Source of the DNA: CAJCJE01 sp963818685
Lineage (GTDB): Bacteria; Actinomycetota; Actinomycetes; Mycobacteriales; Pseudonocardiaceae
Assembly: GCA_963818685.1 (NCBI GenBank)
Contig: CAWFTJ010000006.1
Location: forward strand, 248,001-312,000
Length of the DNA stretch: 64,000 bases
Reading direction: 5' to 3'
Position numbers and translations under genes: made by a program. Each line of letters starts with the position of its first letter. Within the stretch, counting starts at the first letter, position 1. Below are positions 17,393-26,460 of the stretch, in pieces. The notes below the pieces were generated by a model, which did no database searches, was not told where the DNA came from, and saw only the letters and a program-made list of their open reading frames with translations.

Positions 17393-18949
17393 TCAAACTG
17401 CCCGTGATCGACCCGCCCAGTACGGCGCACGCAGGTCCTTCTTGAGGATCTTGCCGGTCGCGTTGCGCGGCATCTCGGCGATCACCTCGACCGACTTCGG
17501 CACCTTGAACCCGGCCAACTGGCTCTTGGCCAGCGCGATCAACTCCGCCGGCTCGACGGTGGCGCCCGGGTTGGCGACCACGATCGCCTTGCCCACCTCG
17601 CCCCACTTCTCGTCCGGCACGCCGATCACGGCCACGTCCGCAACGCTCGGATGCTCGCCGATCACCCGCTCGATCTCGGCGGGATAGATGTTCTCCCCAC
17701 CACTGATGATCATGTCCTTCACCCGGTCGGAGATGTAGATGTAGCCGTCGGCATCGATATAGCCGGCGTCGCCCGAGTGCAGCCAACCGTTCGAGATGGC
17801 CCGCTCGCTCTCCTCCGGCTTGCCCCAGTAGCCGGCCATCAGCTGCTCGGTGCGCACCATGATCTCGCCGACCTCGCCAGGACCCACCGGCTCGCCGGTC
17901 TCCGGGTCGGCCGCGATGATCTCAACGCCCTTCAGCGGCAGACCCGCCGACACCAGCCGGTGCTCGTTGGCGGTGTCCCGGTGCGCGTCCGGCATCAGCA
18001 CGGTCACCGCGCCCGATGCCTCTGTCATGCCGTAGACCTGGTAGAAGTCGGCCGGGAAGGTCGCCATGCTCTTGCGCAGCAACGGCAACGGCATCGGCGA
18101 CGCCCCGTAGACGAGGCCACGCAACTTCGACCAGTCGCGTTCGGCGATGCCCGGCACCTGGAGCAGGAACCCGAAGATCGCCGGTACGAGGAACGTGTGC
18201 GAAACGCCCTGCTCGATCATCTCCTCGACCAGCGCTGGTGGGTTGATGTCCCGGACGATCAGCTGCCGCGCGCCGTAGAACATCGTGGCCAGCGCCCAAC
18301 TCGACCCGCCGACGTGGAACAGCGGCATCGCCACCATCGACACGCTATCCGCGTCCATCGCCACCGAGTCGGACATGGTCGCGGCGTGCGCGGTCATGCC
18401 GCGCTGGGTGATCATCGCGCCCTTGGGGAAACCGGTCGTGCCGGAGGTGTAGAGCTGTAGGAAGGTCTCGCCGGCGTCGACAGGGGTGTCGCGTCCGCGA
18501 GCGGCTCGTTGCCGGCCAGCCATGCCTCGTACTCGTCGGCGCTCGCCGCCGACCACGATCACCTGCCGCACGTTCGGCAGCTCGCCCCGGATCTGCTCCA
18601 GCACCGGCAGGAACTCGTGCCCGACCAGCACGACGCTCGCCCTTGAGTCGTTGATGACGTAGGCGACCTCGGGCGGCGCCAGCCGGAAGTTGACCACCGC
18701 GTTCGCCGTGCCGGTCAGCGTGCAGGCGAACGCGGTCTCCAGGCAGAACGGGTGGTTCTTGTCGTAGCTGACGATCCGGTCGCCCGCGCGCAGCCCGGAC
18801 GCCAACTGCGCGGCCGCGTTGCGCCGGATCCGCTCGGCCAACTCGGTCCAGGACCAGGCCCGCGAGCCGACCCGGACGGCCTCTGCGTGCGGCTTGACCG
18901 ACCGCCAGTACTCGACGGTGTCCGCGATGTCCCTGGGTGTCCCGTTCAC
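17393..18949 (-). CDS. AMP-dependent acyl-CoA synthetase/ligase (FadD-like)
   Basis: 518 aa. It activates a carboxylic acid with ATP and transfers it to CoA. The P-loop-like motif LYTSGTTGFPKG, the adenylation motif YGMTEASGAV, the hinge region GWLHSGDAGYIDADGY...DRVKDMIISGGENIYP and the catalytic Lys in PRNATGKILKK are all present. GTG 18949 is chosen because AGGAGG lies just upstream. About 18 residues between VIVVGGERR and DTPVDAGE are garbled by compensating shifts at about 18545 and 18490; another frame there reads DEYEAWLAGNEPLADATP. The MFS gene upstream may supply its substrate. Confidence 0.88.
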   Translation of the reverse strand: MNGTPRDIADTVEYWRSVKPHAEAVRVGSRAWSWTELAERIRRNAAAQLASGLRAGDRIVSYDKNHPFCLETAFACTLTGTANAVVNFRLAPPEVAYVINDSRASVVLVGHEFLPVLEQIRGELPNVRQVIVVGGERRRVRGMAGRQRAARGRDTPVDAGETFLQLYTSGTTGFPKGAMITQRGMTAHAATMSDSVAMDADSVSMVAMPLFHVGGSSWALATMFYGARQLIVRDINPPALVEEMIEQGVSHTFLVPAIFGFLLQVPGIAERDWSKLRGLVYGASPMPLPLLRKSMATFPADFYQVYGMTEASGAVTVLMPDAHRDTANEHRLVSAGLPLKGVEIIAADPETGEPVGPGEVGEIMVRTEQLMAGYWGKPEESERAISNGWLHSGDAGYIDADGYIYISDRVKDMIISGGENIYPAEIERVIGEHPSVADVAVIGVPDEKWGEVGKAIVVANPGATVEPAELIALAKSQLAGFKVPKSVEVIAEMPRNATGKILKKDLRAPYWAGRSRAV

Positions 18950-19030
18950 CGAATCCTCCTGGTAGCTCAGCGCCGAGCCCGCGCCTAAATACCAGCACGT
19001 TCCCTGCCGGATCACCAGGATTCCACGGCC

Positions 19031-20392
19031 TCAACCGCCGGAAATCTCCTCAAGTGCTTTCCGGGTCGTGTTCGGACCCAACAACGCCACGTCGATCACC
19101 AGTACCACCATGGCCGCGGCCACCACAGCGAACATGCCGCCAGCGCCCCACGCGGTCAGCGCGGGCAACAGGATGTAGGGCATGGCGGCGGTGGCCAGTC
19201 GGGACAGCGAGTACGCCGAGCCCGCCGCGGTCGCGCGCACCAGGGTCGGGAACAGTTCGCCCTGGTAGGTGTGGAAGGCGTTGGAGAACAGGTTGCTGAT
19301 CGCGGTGTAGCAGAAGCCGAACGCCACGATCGCAGCCGGCGAACTGGCGAACCCGAACAGCAGACCGAACCCGGCCATGCCGATCGCGCTCGCCACGATC
19401 AGCCATTTCCGTTGCATCCGTTCGATGATCGGAATGGACAGCGCCGAGCCGATCGGGTAGCCGATGGTGGTCAAGGCGAAGTAGGTGAGCGACCCGGTGA
19501 CCGAGAAACCCTTGCTCACCAGGACGATCGGCACCAGCGTGCCGAAGCCGTAGTAGCCGAACGCCTGGAGGATCTGGAAAACGTAGAGCATCACGGTGCG
19601 GTTCACCCACGGCGGGCGCAGCAGCGTGCCGAGGCTCACCCGGCCTTGCGGCACCGCGCTCACCACGGGCTCCGGCAGCGACCCGCCCGCCCGCTCCTCG
19701 AACCGGCGCACCACACGTTCCGCCTCGTCGCCTCGGCCGACCGCGACCAGCCAGCGGGGCGACTCGGGCAGCCCGGAGCGCAACGCCCACACGATGACCG
19801 CGCCGACGCCGCCGATGACGAACATCCACCGCCAGCCGGCCAGGCCCCACAGAGCCGAGCCGGCAAGGCCGCGGGCGAGGAACCCGGCGGCCGGCACGCC
19901 GCAGAAACCCACGGTGTAGGCCCATGCGGTCGCCGCACCGCGCCAGCGCGCGGGCAGCAGGTCGGCCAGATAGGCATCGGCGAGCGGCAGTTCGCCGCCG
20001 ATGCCGATGCCCGCGATGAACCGGCAGATCACCAGCATCCAGATGTTCGTGGAGAACGCGCCGATCAGCGTGAACACCGAATAGACGGACAGGGTGAACA
20101 GGAACGCGTTGCGTCTGCCCAGCCGGTCGGCCAGCCTGCCGAGGGTGATCGCGCCGATGAATGCGCCGACGAAGGCCGAGGCGAGCAGCGGTTTCAACGC
20201 GGAGTTCGACGCGCCGAAGTCCTTGTGCAGCACGGTGGAGACGGTGCCGGCCAGGAACAGGTCGTAGAGGTCGAAGAAGGTGGCAAGGCCGACCACGGCA
20301 ACCAGGTAGCGGTGCGCGCCCGTGATCGGCAACCGGTTCAGCCGCGCCGCGATCAGTGCGCGTTGGGTCTCGGTGGCCGCGACCTCGGTCAT
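19031..20392 (-). CDS. MFS transporter, sugar/aromatic-acid:H+ symporter type
   Basis: 453 aa with 12 predicted transmembrane helices. The loop motif GRLADRLGRRNAF between helices 2 and 3 and the RFIAGIGIGGELPLADAYLADLLPARWRG segment are typical of the SP/aromatic-acid transporter group. FFDLYDLFLAGTV in helix 1 carries the acidic residues found in acid symporters. It lies 81 bp upstream of an acyl-CoA ligase on the same strand, so uptake and CoA activation of the same organic acid is a reasonable inference. Start ATG 20392 follows GAGGCAAAG. Confidence 0.88.
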   Translation of the reverse strand: MTEVAATETQRALIAARLNRLPITGAHRYLVAVVGLATFFDLYDLFLAGTVSTVLHKDFGASNSALKPLLASAFVGAFIGAITLGRLADRLGRRNAFLFTLSVYSVFTLIGAFSTNIWMLVICRFIAGIGIGGELPLADAYLADLLPARWRGAATAWAYTVGFCGVPAAGFLARGLAGSALWGLAGWRWMFVIGGVGAVIVWALRSGLPESPRWLVAVGRGDEAERVVRRFEERAGGSLPEPVVSAVPQGRVSLGTLLRPPWVNRTVMLYVFQILQAFGYYGFGTLVPIVLVSKGFSVTGSLTYFALTTIGYPIGSALSIPIIERMQRKWLIVASAIGMAGFGLLFGFASSPAAIVAFGFCYTAISNLFSNAFHTYQGELFPTLVRATAAGSAYSLSRLATAAMPYILLPALTAWGAGGMFAVVAAAMVVLVIDVALLGPNTTRKALEEISGG

Positions 20393-20495
20393 CTTTGCCT
20401 CACAATGTCACTATGTGGGAGAAAATTCCCGTCACGTGAGTTGGAGATTAGTGCGCCGAACCGGTGGCGCCAAGCCTGATCGACTCAGTGGCCAA

Positions 20496-21698
20496 TCAAG
20501 GCGATGGCTTCCTGACCCGATTCCGGACGTCGGCGACGACCCGGTCTACGAACTCCGGAATCTTCACCTGCTTCCGGTTCACCTGCACGGTTCCCAGCGC
20601 CAACTCGTCGTCGCCGAGCACGGCGAGGTAGGCGTCCCGGTGGTGGCGGGCCTGTCGAATGCGCGCGCCGAGGGTGCCCTCGGCGAGCACCCGTGCGCGG
20701 ATTCCCCCGGCAAGCAACCGATCCCGCACCCGCACGGCCGCGTCGCCGTGCCGCGCGTCCCCCACCGGCAGTACCGAGACCTGCATCGGCGCCAGCCATG
20801 GTGGCATCCGGCCCGCGTACCGCTCGATCAGCAGCGCGACCATCCGCTCCATCGAGCTGAGCAGACCGCGATGGATCAGCACCGGCCGATGCCTGGCGCC
20901 GTCCGCGCCGGTGTACGCCAACCCGAACCGCTCCGGCTGGTTGAAGTCCAACTGCACGGTGGAGAGGGTCTCGACCCTGCCGCGCGCGTCCGCGACCTGA
21001 ACGTCGATCTTCGGTCCGTAGAACGCTGCCTCGCCATCGACCTCGACGAACGCGATGTCCAGCGAGCGCAACGCGTCCCGCAGCCGGTCCTGTGCGGCCG
21101 CCCATTGCGCGTCGTCGCCGAGATATTCACCGGCATCGCCGCGCAAGGACAACCGGTAATGGTCGACCTCGATGCCGAGCACGTCATAGCACCTGGCGAT
21201 CGCGCGCAACGCGATGGCCACCTCGTCGGCGACCTGCTCCGGCGCGCAGAACACGTGCGCGTCGTCGAGGTTGATCTGCCGCACCCTGCTCAACCCGCCC
21301 AGCACCCCGGACAGCTCGCTGCGGAACATCGAGCCCAACTCGGATACCCGGAACGGCAGGTCCCGGTAGCTGCGCCCGGCTGAGGCGAACACCTGGGCGT
21401 GGTGCGGACAGTTCGCCGGCCGCAGCACGAAACTCTCGCCGCCGACGCACATCTCCGGGAACATGTCGGCCGAGAACTTCGCCCAGTGGCCGGAGGTTTC
21501 GAACAGTTCGCGCTTGCCGAGCACCGGGGTGTACACGCGCTGGCAACCGGATCTGGCCGCCTCCTCCATGGCCAGTGCTTCCAGTTCCGCGCGGATGATC
21601 GCACCGTCTGGCAGCCACAACGGCAGGCCGGCGCCGACGATCGGCATGGTGGTGAACAGTTCGAGTTCGCGGCCGAGTACGCGGTGATCGTCGTCCAT
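20496..21698 (-). CDS. Short threonyl-tRNA synthetase paralogue lacking the TGS and editing domains
   Basis: 400 aa against about 640-690 for a full ThrRS. Only the class II catalytic core and anticodon domain remain. The Zn ligands expected for ThrRS are visible (Cys in RPANCPHHAQVF, His in NLDDAHVFC, His in VLIHRGLLSS). Motif 2 reads FRSELSGVLGGLSRVRQ and motif 3 reads GLLSSMERMVALLIERYAG. ATG 21698 follows ATGAGGAGTC. It lacks editing, so it would not clear Ser-tRNAThr itself. It is probably a second, conditionally expressed ThrRS (starvation or inhibitor tolerance), controlled by the threonine attenuator upstream. Confidence 0.88.
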   Translation of the reverse strand: MDDDHRVLGRELELFTTMPIVGAGLPLWLPDGAIIRAELEALAMEEAARSGCQRVYTPVLGKRELFETSGHWAKFSADMFPEMCVGGESFVLRPANCPHHAQVFASAGRSYRDLPFRVSELGSMFRSELSGVLGGLSRVRQINLDDAHVFCAPEQVADEVAIALRAIARCYDVLGIEVDHYRLSLRGDAGEYLGDDAQWAAAQDRLRDALRSLDIAFVEVDGEAAFYGPKIDVQVADARGRVETLSTVQLDFNQPERFGLAYTGADGARHRPVLIHRGLLSSMERMVALLIERYAGRMPPWLAPMQVSVLPVGDARHGDAAVRVRDRLLAGGIRARVLAEGTLGARIRQARHHRDAYLAVLGDDELALGTVQVNRKQVKIPEFVDRVVADVRNRVRKPSP

Positions 21699-21743
21699 GA
21701 CTCCTCATCTCGTTTCCGGAGGGGGAGTCGGTGCACCGAGCAA

Positions 21744-21774
21744 GAAAAAAGCCCCGGGATCGACTCCCGGGGCT
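21744..21774 (-). terminator. Attenuator terminator before the ThrRS paralogue
   Basis: On the minus strand AGCCCCGGGA (21774-21765) pairs with TCCCGGGGCT (21759-21750) around a 5-nt loop. This 10-bp stem is followed by a run of T (21750-21745), an intrinsic terminator. It lies 15 nt after the stop codon of the Thr-rich leader peptide and 46 nt before the ThrRS start, so read-through would be required for expression. Confidence 0.88.
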
Positions 21775-21789
21775 CGCAAGCTCAGCAGA

Positions 21790-21846
21790 TCACCGCGCGC
21801 GCCGGAGAGTGTCCGGCGTGGTCGTCACCTGCTGAATAAGCTGCAT
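21790..21846 (-). CDS. Threonine-rich leader peptide (18 aa) of a transcription attenuator
   Basis: ATG 21846 encodes MQLIQQVTTTPDTLRRAR, with three consecutive Thr codons (8-10) and a fourth at 13. TATCGT lies 6 nt before the ATG, so the leader mRNA should itself be leaderless. Within the coding part, CGCCGGA and TCCGGCG (21818-21812 and 21806-21800) can form a 7-bp hairpin beginning at the Thr codons. Slow translation of Thr codons would break this hairpin and free its distal arm to compete with the terminator stem, the classic amino-acid attenuation logic. Confidence 0.75.
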   Translation of the reverse strand: MQLIQQVTTTPDTLRRAR

Positions 21847-21871
21847 GCCACGACGATAGCGCAGATCGGCC

Positions 21872-22993
21872 TCAGCCGTCGCCCCACACCTCGGCCGCGG
21901 TCTCCACGATCAGCGCGAGCTTGGCCACCTCTTCGTCGTAGCTGAGCACGTTTCCCTCCACAGTGGAGGAGAAGCCGCACTGCGGCGACAGGCACAACTG
22001 CTCAAGCGGCACGTAGCGGCTGGCCTCGTCGATCCGTCGTTTCAGCTCGTCCTTGCTCTCCAGCGCGCCGCGCTTGGTGGTGACGAGGCCGAGCACGACG
22101 CGCTTGCCCGGCGGCACGAACCGCAGCGGCTCGAACCCGCCCGAGCGGGCGTCGTCGAACTCAAGGAAGAAGCCGTCCACGTCCAACCGGCTGAACAGCG
22201 CCTCGGCGACGAAGTCGTAGCCACCCTCGGCCGCCCACGATGACCGGAAGTTGCCCCGGCACATGTGCGTTGTCACGCGCAGTCCCGCCGGCCGGTCCGC
22301 GAGGGCCGCGTTGAGTTGGTCGATGTAGCGCTCGTGCTGGTGGTCCGGGTTGTCGCCGCGGGCGGCGATCATCGCGCGCTGCTTGGGGTCGTTGAGGTAG
22401 GCCAGGCTGGTGTCGTCCAGTTGCAGGTACTGGCAGCCCAGCGCGGCGATCCGCTTGATCTGTTCCGCGTAGGCCGCGCTCAGGTCGGCCCAGAACCCGT
22501 CCTCGTCCGGGTACACGGTCGGATCGATGGCGGCACGCCCGCCTCGGTAGTGCACCATGCTCGGCGACGGAATGGTCAGCTTCGCGGTCTGGTCCGGCCC
22601 GACGGTGTCGGCGAGGAACCGGAAATGATCAGCGAAGATGGTCCGGTCCAGGTGGATCGGCCCGTGCACGCGCAGTGCCGGCGGTTCGAAGCTGAGGTCG
22701 CCGTTCTCGTTGTGGAACTCCACCCGCATGGTCTCGTCGGCCTGGCCGATCCCGCCGAGGGAGTAGATGAAGTCCATGTGCCAGGAGGCGCGGCGGAACT
22801 CGCCGTCGGTCGCGGTGTGCAGGCCGACGTCGCCCTGCATGCGCACCACGTCCCGGATGGCCGCGTCCTCGGCGGCGCGCAGTCCTTCGTCGTCAAGGGT
22901 GCCCTCGGCGTGCTGCTGCCGAGCGGCGAGCAGGGCGGGCGGACGCAGCAGGCTGCCGACGTGGTCGGCGCGGAACGGTGCGCTGGTGGCCAT
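21872..22993 (-). CDS. MetE-C-like cobalamin-independent methionine synthase family protein (YxjG/YxjH type)
   Basis: 373 aa, equivalent only to the catalytic C-terminal half of MetE. It begins FRADHVGSLLRPPALL, the usual opening of this subfamily. It has DGEFRRASWHMDF, QLDDTSLAYLND and the zinc ligands in VTTHMCRGNF and LCLSPQCGFSS. Such proteins transfer methyl groups to homocysteine or related thiols; those without the N-terminal half may use other methyl donors. It is divergent from the FAD monooxygenase, and the promoter of the ThrRS attenuator starts at its 3' end. Confidence 0.85.
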   Translation of the reverse strand: MATSAPFRADHVGSLLRPPALLAARQQHAEGTLDDEGLRAAEDAAIRDVVRMQGDVGLHTATDGEFRRASWHMDFIYSLGGIGQADETMRVEFHNENGDLSFEPPALRVHGPIHLDRTIFADHFRFLADTVGPDQTAKLTIPSPSMVHYRGGRAAIDPTVYPDEDGFWADLSAAYAEQIKRIAALGCQYLQLDDTSLAYLNDPKQRAMIAARGDNPDHQHERYIDQLNAALADRPAGLRVTTHMCRGNFRSSWAAEGGYDFVAEALFSRLDVDGFFLEFDDARSGGFEPLRFVPPGKRVVLGLVTTKRGALESKDELKRRIDEASRYVPLEQLCLSPQCGFSSTVEGNVLSYDEEVAKLALIVETAAEVWGDG

Positions 22994-23072
22994 GACTCAT
23001 CACTGTAGGGCTCGTGGCCATATCAGGCATCCTGTCAGTTTAATTTGGCGGCTAAGATTCTTGCTTTTACCC

Positions 23073-23095
23073 GGTCAAAGTTTTAGGCTGACCAC
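23073..23095 (+). promoter_or_regulatory. Promoter with dyad-symmetric site before the FAD monooxygenase
   Basis: TAGGCT (23084-23089) is a TANNNT -10 box with 6 nt to ATG 23096 and no Shine-Dalgarno sequence. GGTCA (23073-23077) and TGACC (23089-23093) form an inverted repeat around it, so a dimeric repressor would cover the -10 element. The whole 23000-23095 spacer is AT-rich and also serves the divergent MetE-like gene. Confidence 0.5.
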
Positions 23096-24437
23096 ATGCC
23101 TGAGAAGCAACCACTCCACGTGATCATCGCCGGCGGCGGCATCGGCGGTCTCGCCCTCGCCCAGGGCCTGCGCAAGGCAGGCGCGCGGGTCAGCGTGTAC
23201 GAGAAGACCATCCGGCGCACCGACCAGCTACAGGGCTTTCGCGTGCACATCAGCCCGCAGGGCAGTGCGGCCCTCGCCGACTGCCTGCCCGCGCACCTGT
23301 TCGACGCGTTCGTGGCCGGCGCCGGCAAGGACGGCAACGGATTCACCTTCGCCACCGACCAACTCAAGCAACTCATGACCATCGGGCCCGAACTCCGAAA
23401 CGGCGCCTCCGACCTGCCGGAACACTGCCACTACGGGATCAGTCAGGATCACCCTGCGGCAGATCCTGCTCGACGGTCTCGGCGAGGACGTCGTGCACTT
23501 CGACACGACCGTCACCGGCTACGAACGGCACGCCGACGGCACGGTCACCGCGCGGTTCGCGGACGGCGGGAGCGCAACCGGCGACGTGCTGGTCGGCGCG
23601 GACGGCGGCTCCTCCAAGATCCGCGCCCAGTACCTGCCATCGGCAGGCCGCGTCGACACCGGCATCGTCGGCATCGCGGGAAAGTACCTGCTCACCGAGG
23701 CCAGCCGAGGCAGGCTCGACCCGATGCTGCTGCGCACCCCGATAACCGTGATGCCGCCCAAAGATCACGGCATGTTCTGCGCCCCGCACGAACTCACTCC
23801 GCCCTTGTCAAACGGACCGACCGACCTGCTCGCCGCCGGCATCGGCGGCAACGACGCGCCCGACCCCGGCACGAACCTGGACAACACCCGCTCCTACGTG
23901 TTCTGGGCGTTCGCCGGCCGCCGCGACGCCTACGATCCGTCGCTGGGCAAACTCGAAGCCCTCGACGGCGCGCGGCTGCGCCAGATCGTGCTGGACAAGA
24001 TCGCCAGCTGGTCGCCCGCGCTGCGGTTCCTGGTCGCCGAGTCCGATGTGGACACCGTCGCCGCGATCCCGATCCTCACCTCGACCCCGGTCCCGGCCTG
24101 GCCGACCACGAACGTGACCCTGCTCGGCGACGCCATCCACAGCATGACCCCGTTCCGAGGCATCGGCGCCAACACCGCGTTGCGCGACGCGCAACTGCTC
24201 AGCAGCCAACTCATCGCGGCCGACCGAGGCGAACGCCCGCTGCTTGAGGCCATCAACGCGTACGAGACCGGCATGCTCGACTACGGCTTCGCGGCCGTTC
24301 GCACGTCCATGCGCGCCGCGCAGCAGTTCGTCGCGCCGAGCAGGGCAGGCCGAATCGTGACCAACGCGGTGTTCCGCACGTTCAGCGCGATCCCGCCGCT
24401 CAAACGCATGGCCTTCGCCGACCGCACAAGGCGCTGA
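23096..24437 (+). CDS. FAD-dependent aromatic-type monooxygenase (frameshift near 23443)
   Basis: About 447 aa after correcting one base near 23443 (GATCAGTCAGGATCACC). The FAD dinucleotide fold is IIAGGGIGGLALAQGLRKAGARVSVYEK at the N-terminus. GADGGSSKIRAQYLP is the GD-type second motif, and VTLLGDAIHSMTPFRGIGANTALRDA is the third FAD/NAD(P)H motif of group A flavin monooxygenases. Between them, VTLRQILLDGLGE gives the expected substrate-domain start. It would hydroxylate or epoxidise an aromatic or polyketide-like substrate using NAD(P)H and O2. No partner genes show the substrate. Confidence 0.87.
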
Positions 24438-24513
24438 GCGTGCGCCGAGCTAGCCCGAGGTCGTTTCGCGGAGTAGAACCAAGCCCTGCGTAACCGCACT
24501 GGAAAGGGGCCTC

Positions 24514-26364
24514 ATGCGCAAACGCACCAAGATCCTCGCCGCGTTGCCGATCGCCGCGGCACTGGGCGCGAGCCTGCTCGTCACCACCGACTCGGCCGCG
24601 TCCGCGACCAGCTCCGACGTCCTGAGCTGGCAACCGGTCGCGGTCGGCTCCGGGGGAGCCGTCGTGTCCGACACGCTCCAGTCCACCAAGGCCGGACTCG
24701 ACGTGCTGCGGCGCGGTGGCACCGCGGCGGACGCGGCCGTCGCGGTCGCCTCGACCCTCGGCGTGACCGACCCGTTCGTCGCCGGCATCGGCGGTGGCGG
24801 CTACCTCGTCTACTACGACGCTCGCACGCACAAGATCACCACCATCGACGGCAGGGAAACCACGCCGGCCGCCGCCGACCAGAACCTGTTCATCGACCCG
24901 AGCACCGGCAAGCCGTTCGCGTTCCCGACCGCGGTCACCAGTGGCCTGTCCGTCGGCGTGCCCGGCACGTTGATGACCTGGCAGCGCGCTCTGGACCAGT
25001 GGGGCAACTTCAGCCTCGCGCAGGACCTGCGGCCGGCCGAACAGGTGGCCGAGCAGGGCTTCCCGGTCACCGCGCACTACCGCGAGCAGGACAGGGAGAA
25101 CGTCTTCCGGTTCACCCAGTTCTCCTCAAGCAGCGCGCTGTACCTGGAGAACGGCCAACTGCCCGACGTCGGCTCGATCATCAGCAACCCCGATCTGGCC
25201 GACACCTACCGGCAGATCGGCCGGCAGGGCGTCGGCGCCCTCTACGGCGGCGACATCGGCGCTGACGTGGTCAACGCCGTGCACAACCTGCCGCTCGCGG
25301 CCGGCGCGACGCTGGTGCCGCGCCCCGGCTACCTGCAACTGTCCGATCTGGCCGGTTACCGCGCACCGGACAAGCAGCCGACCCACGTGAACTATCGCGG
25401 CTACGACGTTTACGGCATGGGCCCGTCCTCAAGCGGTGGCATGACCGTCGGCGAATCGCTGAACATCCTGTCCAACTTCGACCTCGCGGCCGAACCGCGC
25501 ACCGAAGCCCTGCACGACTACCTCGAAGCCACCCGGCTCGCCTTCGCCGACCGCAACCGCTACATCGGCGACGCGAGCTACGTGAACGTGCCAGAGCGGC
25601 AGCTGCTGTCCACACGGTACGGTGCCGACCGGGCCTGCCTCATCAACCAAAACCACGCGGCCACCTCCCCGGTCGCGCCGGGCAACCCGTACGACCTCGC
25701 CTCCTGTGGGTCGGCCGCGACCAGCACGGCGAGCCAGCCCAACGACGGTGCCGCGACCAACCACTTCGTGGTCACCGACAAGTGGGGAGACGTCGTCTCC
25801 TACACCAACACCATCGAGGAGATCGCCGGCAGCGCGATCGTCGTGCCGCATCGCGGCTTCCTGCTGAACAATGAGCTGACCGACTTCGACTTCGCCCCGT
25901 TGCAGGCCGGCGTCCCCGACCCGAACCTGCCGCAGGCCGGCAAGCGGCCACGCTCCAGCATGTCGCCGACCATCGTGTTGCACGACGGCAAGCCGTTCAT
26001 CGCGATCGGTTCGCCCGGTGGTGCCACCATCATCACCACGGTGCTGCAGATCCTGCTCAACCGGATCGACTTCGGCATGACCCTGCCACAGGCGATCGCC
26101 GCCCCACGCGCCTCCCAACGCAACGGCGCGCAAACCCAGGCCGAACCCGACTTCCTCACCGAGCCGACGACACCCGGCCTGCAAGCCCTCGGCCAGTCCT
26201 TCTACGTCAACAGCACCTCACCGCTGAACCCGTCGATCCAGATCCCGCCGACCATCGGCATCGCGGCCGGCCTGGAATTCCTCCGCGACGGCAAGGTCCT
26301 CGCCGCAAGCGAACCGGTCCGCGCGGGCGGCACGTCAGCCGGCGTCATCCACCCATCCCACTGA
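24514..26364 (+). CDS. ggt: Gamma-glutamyltransferase, secreted
   Basis: 616 aa. It cleaves gamma-glutamyl bonds (glutathione analogues, poly-gamma-glutamate) or transfers the glutamyl group. The N-terminus MRKRTKILAALPIAAALGASLLV is a signal peptide. The large subunit has VSDTLQSTKAGLDVLRRGGTAADAAVAVA and GIGGGGYLVYYD. Self-cleavage should occur before Thr in GAATNHFVVTD; most family members have TTH, and here Asn replaces the second Thr. Downstream, SSMSPTIVLHDGKPF and GSPGGATIITTVLQ match the small subunit. ATG 24514 has GAAAGGGG as ribosome site. Confidence 0.9.
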   Translation: MRKRTKILAALPIAAALGASLLVTTDSAASATSSDVLSWQPVAVGSGGAVVSDTLQSTKAGLDVLRRGGTAADAAVAVASTLGVTDPFVAGIGGGGYLVYYDARTHKITTIDGRETTPAAADQNLFIDPSTGKPFAFPTAVTSGLSVGVPGTLMTWQRALDQWGNFSLAQDLRPAEQVAEQGFPVTAHYREQDRENVFRFTQFSSSSALYLENGQLPDVGSIISNPDLADTYRQIGRQGVGALYGGDIGADVVNAVHNLPLAAGATLVPRPGYLQLSDLAGYRAPDKQPTHVNYRGYDVYGMGPSSSGGMTVGESLNILSNFDLAAEPRTEALHDYLEATRLAFADRNRYIGDASYVNVPERQLLSTRYGADRACLINQNHAATSPVAPGNPYDLASCGSAATSTASQPNDGAATNHFVVTDKWGDVVSYTNTIEEIAGSAIVVPHRGFLLNNELTDFDFAPLQAGVPDPNLPQAGKRPRSSMSPTIVLHDGKPFIAIGSPGGATIITTVLQILLNRIDFGMTLPQAIAAPRASQRNGAQTQAEPDFLTEPTTPGLQALGQSFYVNSTSPLNPSIQIPPTIGIAAGLEFLRDGKVLAASEPVRAGGTSAGVIHPSH

Positions 26365-26460
26365 GACAGCGATCGGGCGTGGCGGGCCGGCGAACCCGCT
26401 GCGTCCCGCGTCATCTCAGCCGATGATCAGCTTCAGTCGGTGTCGGGACGAACACCCTGG

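Noticed and set aside
21699..21870. T-box riboswitch for the ThrRS paralogue
   Set aside because: No T-box sequence or specifier-loop architecture was seen. The short coding leader with Thr codons explains regulation better.
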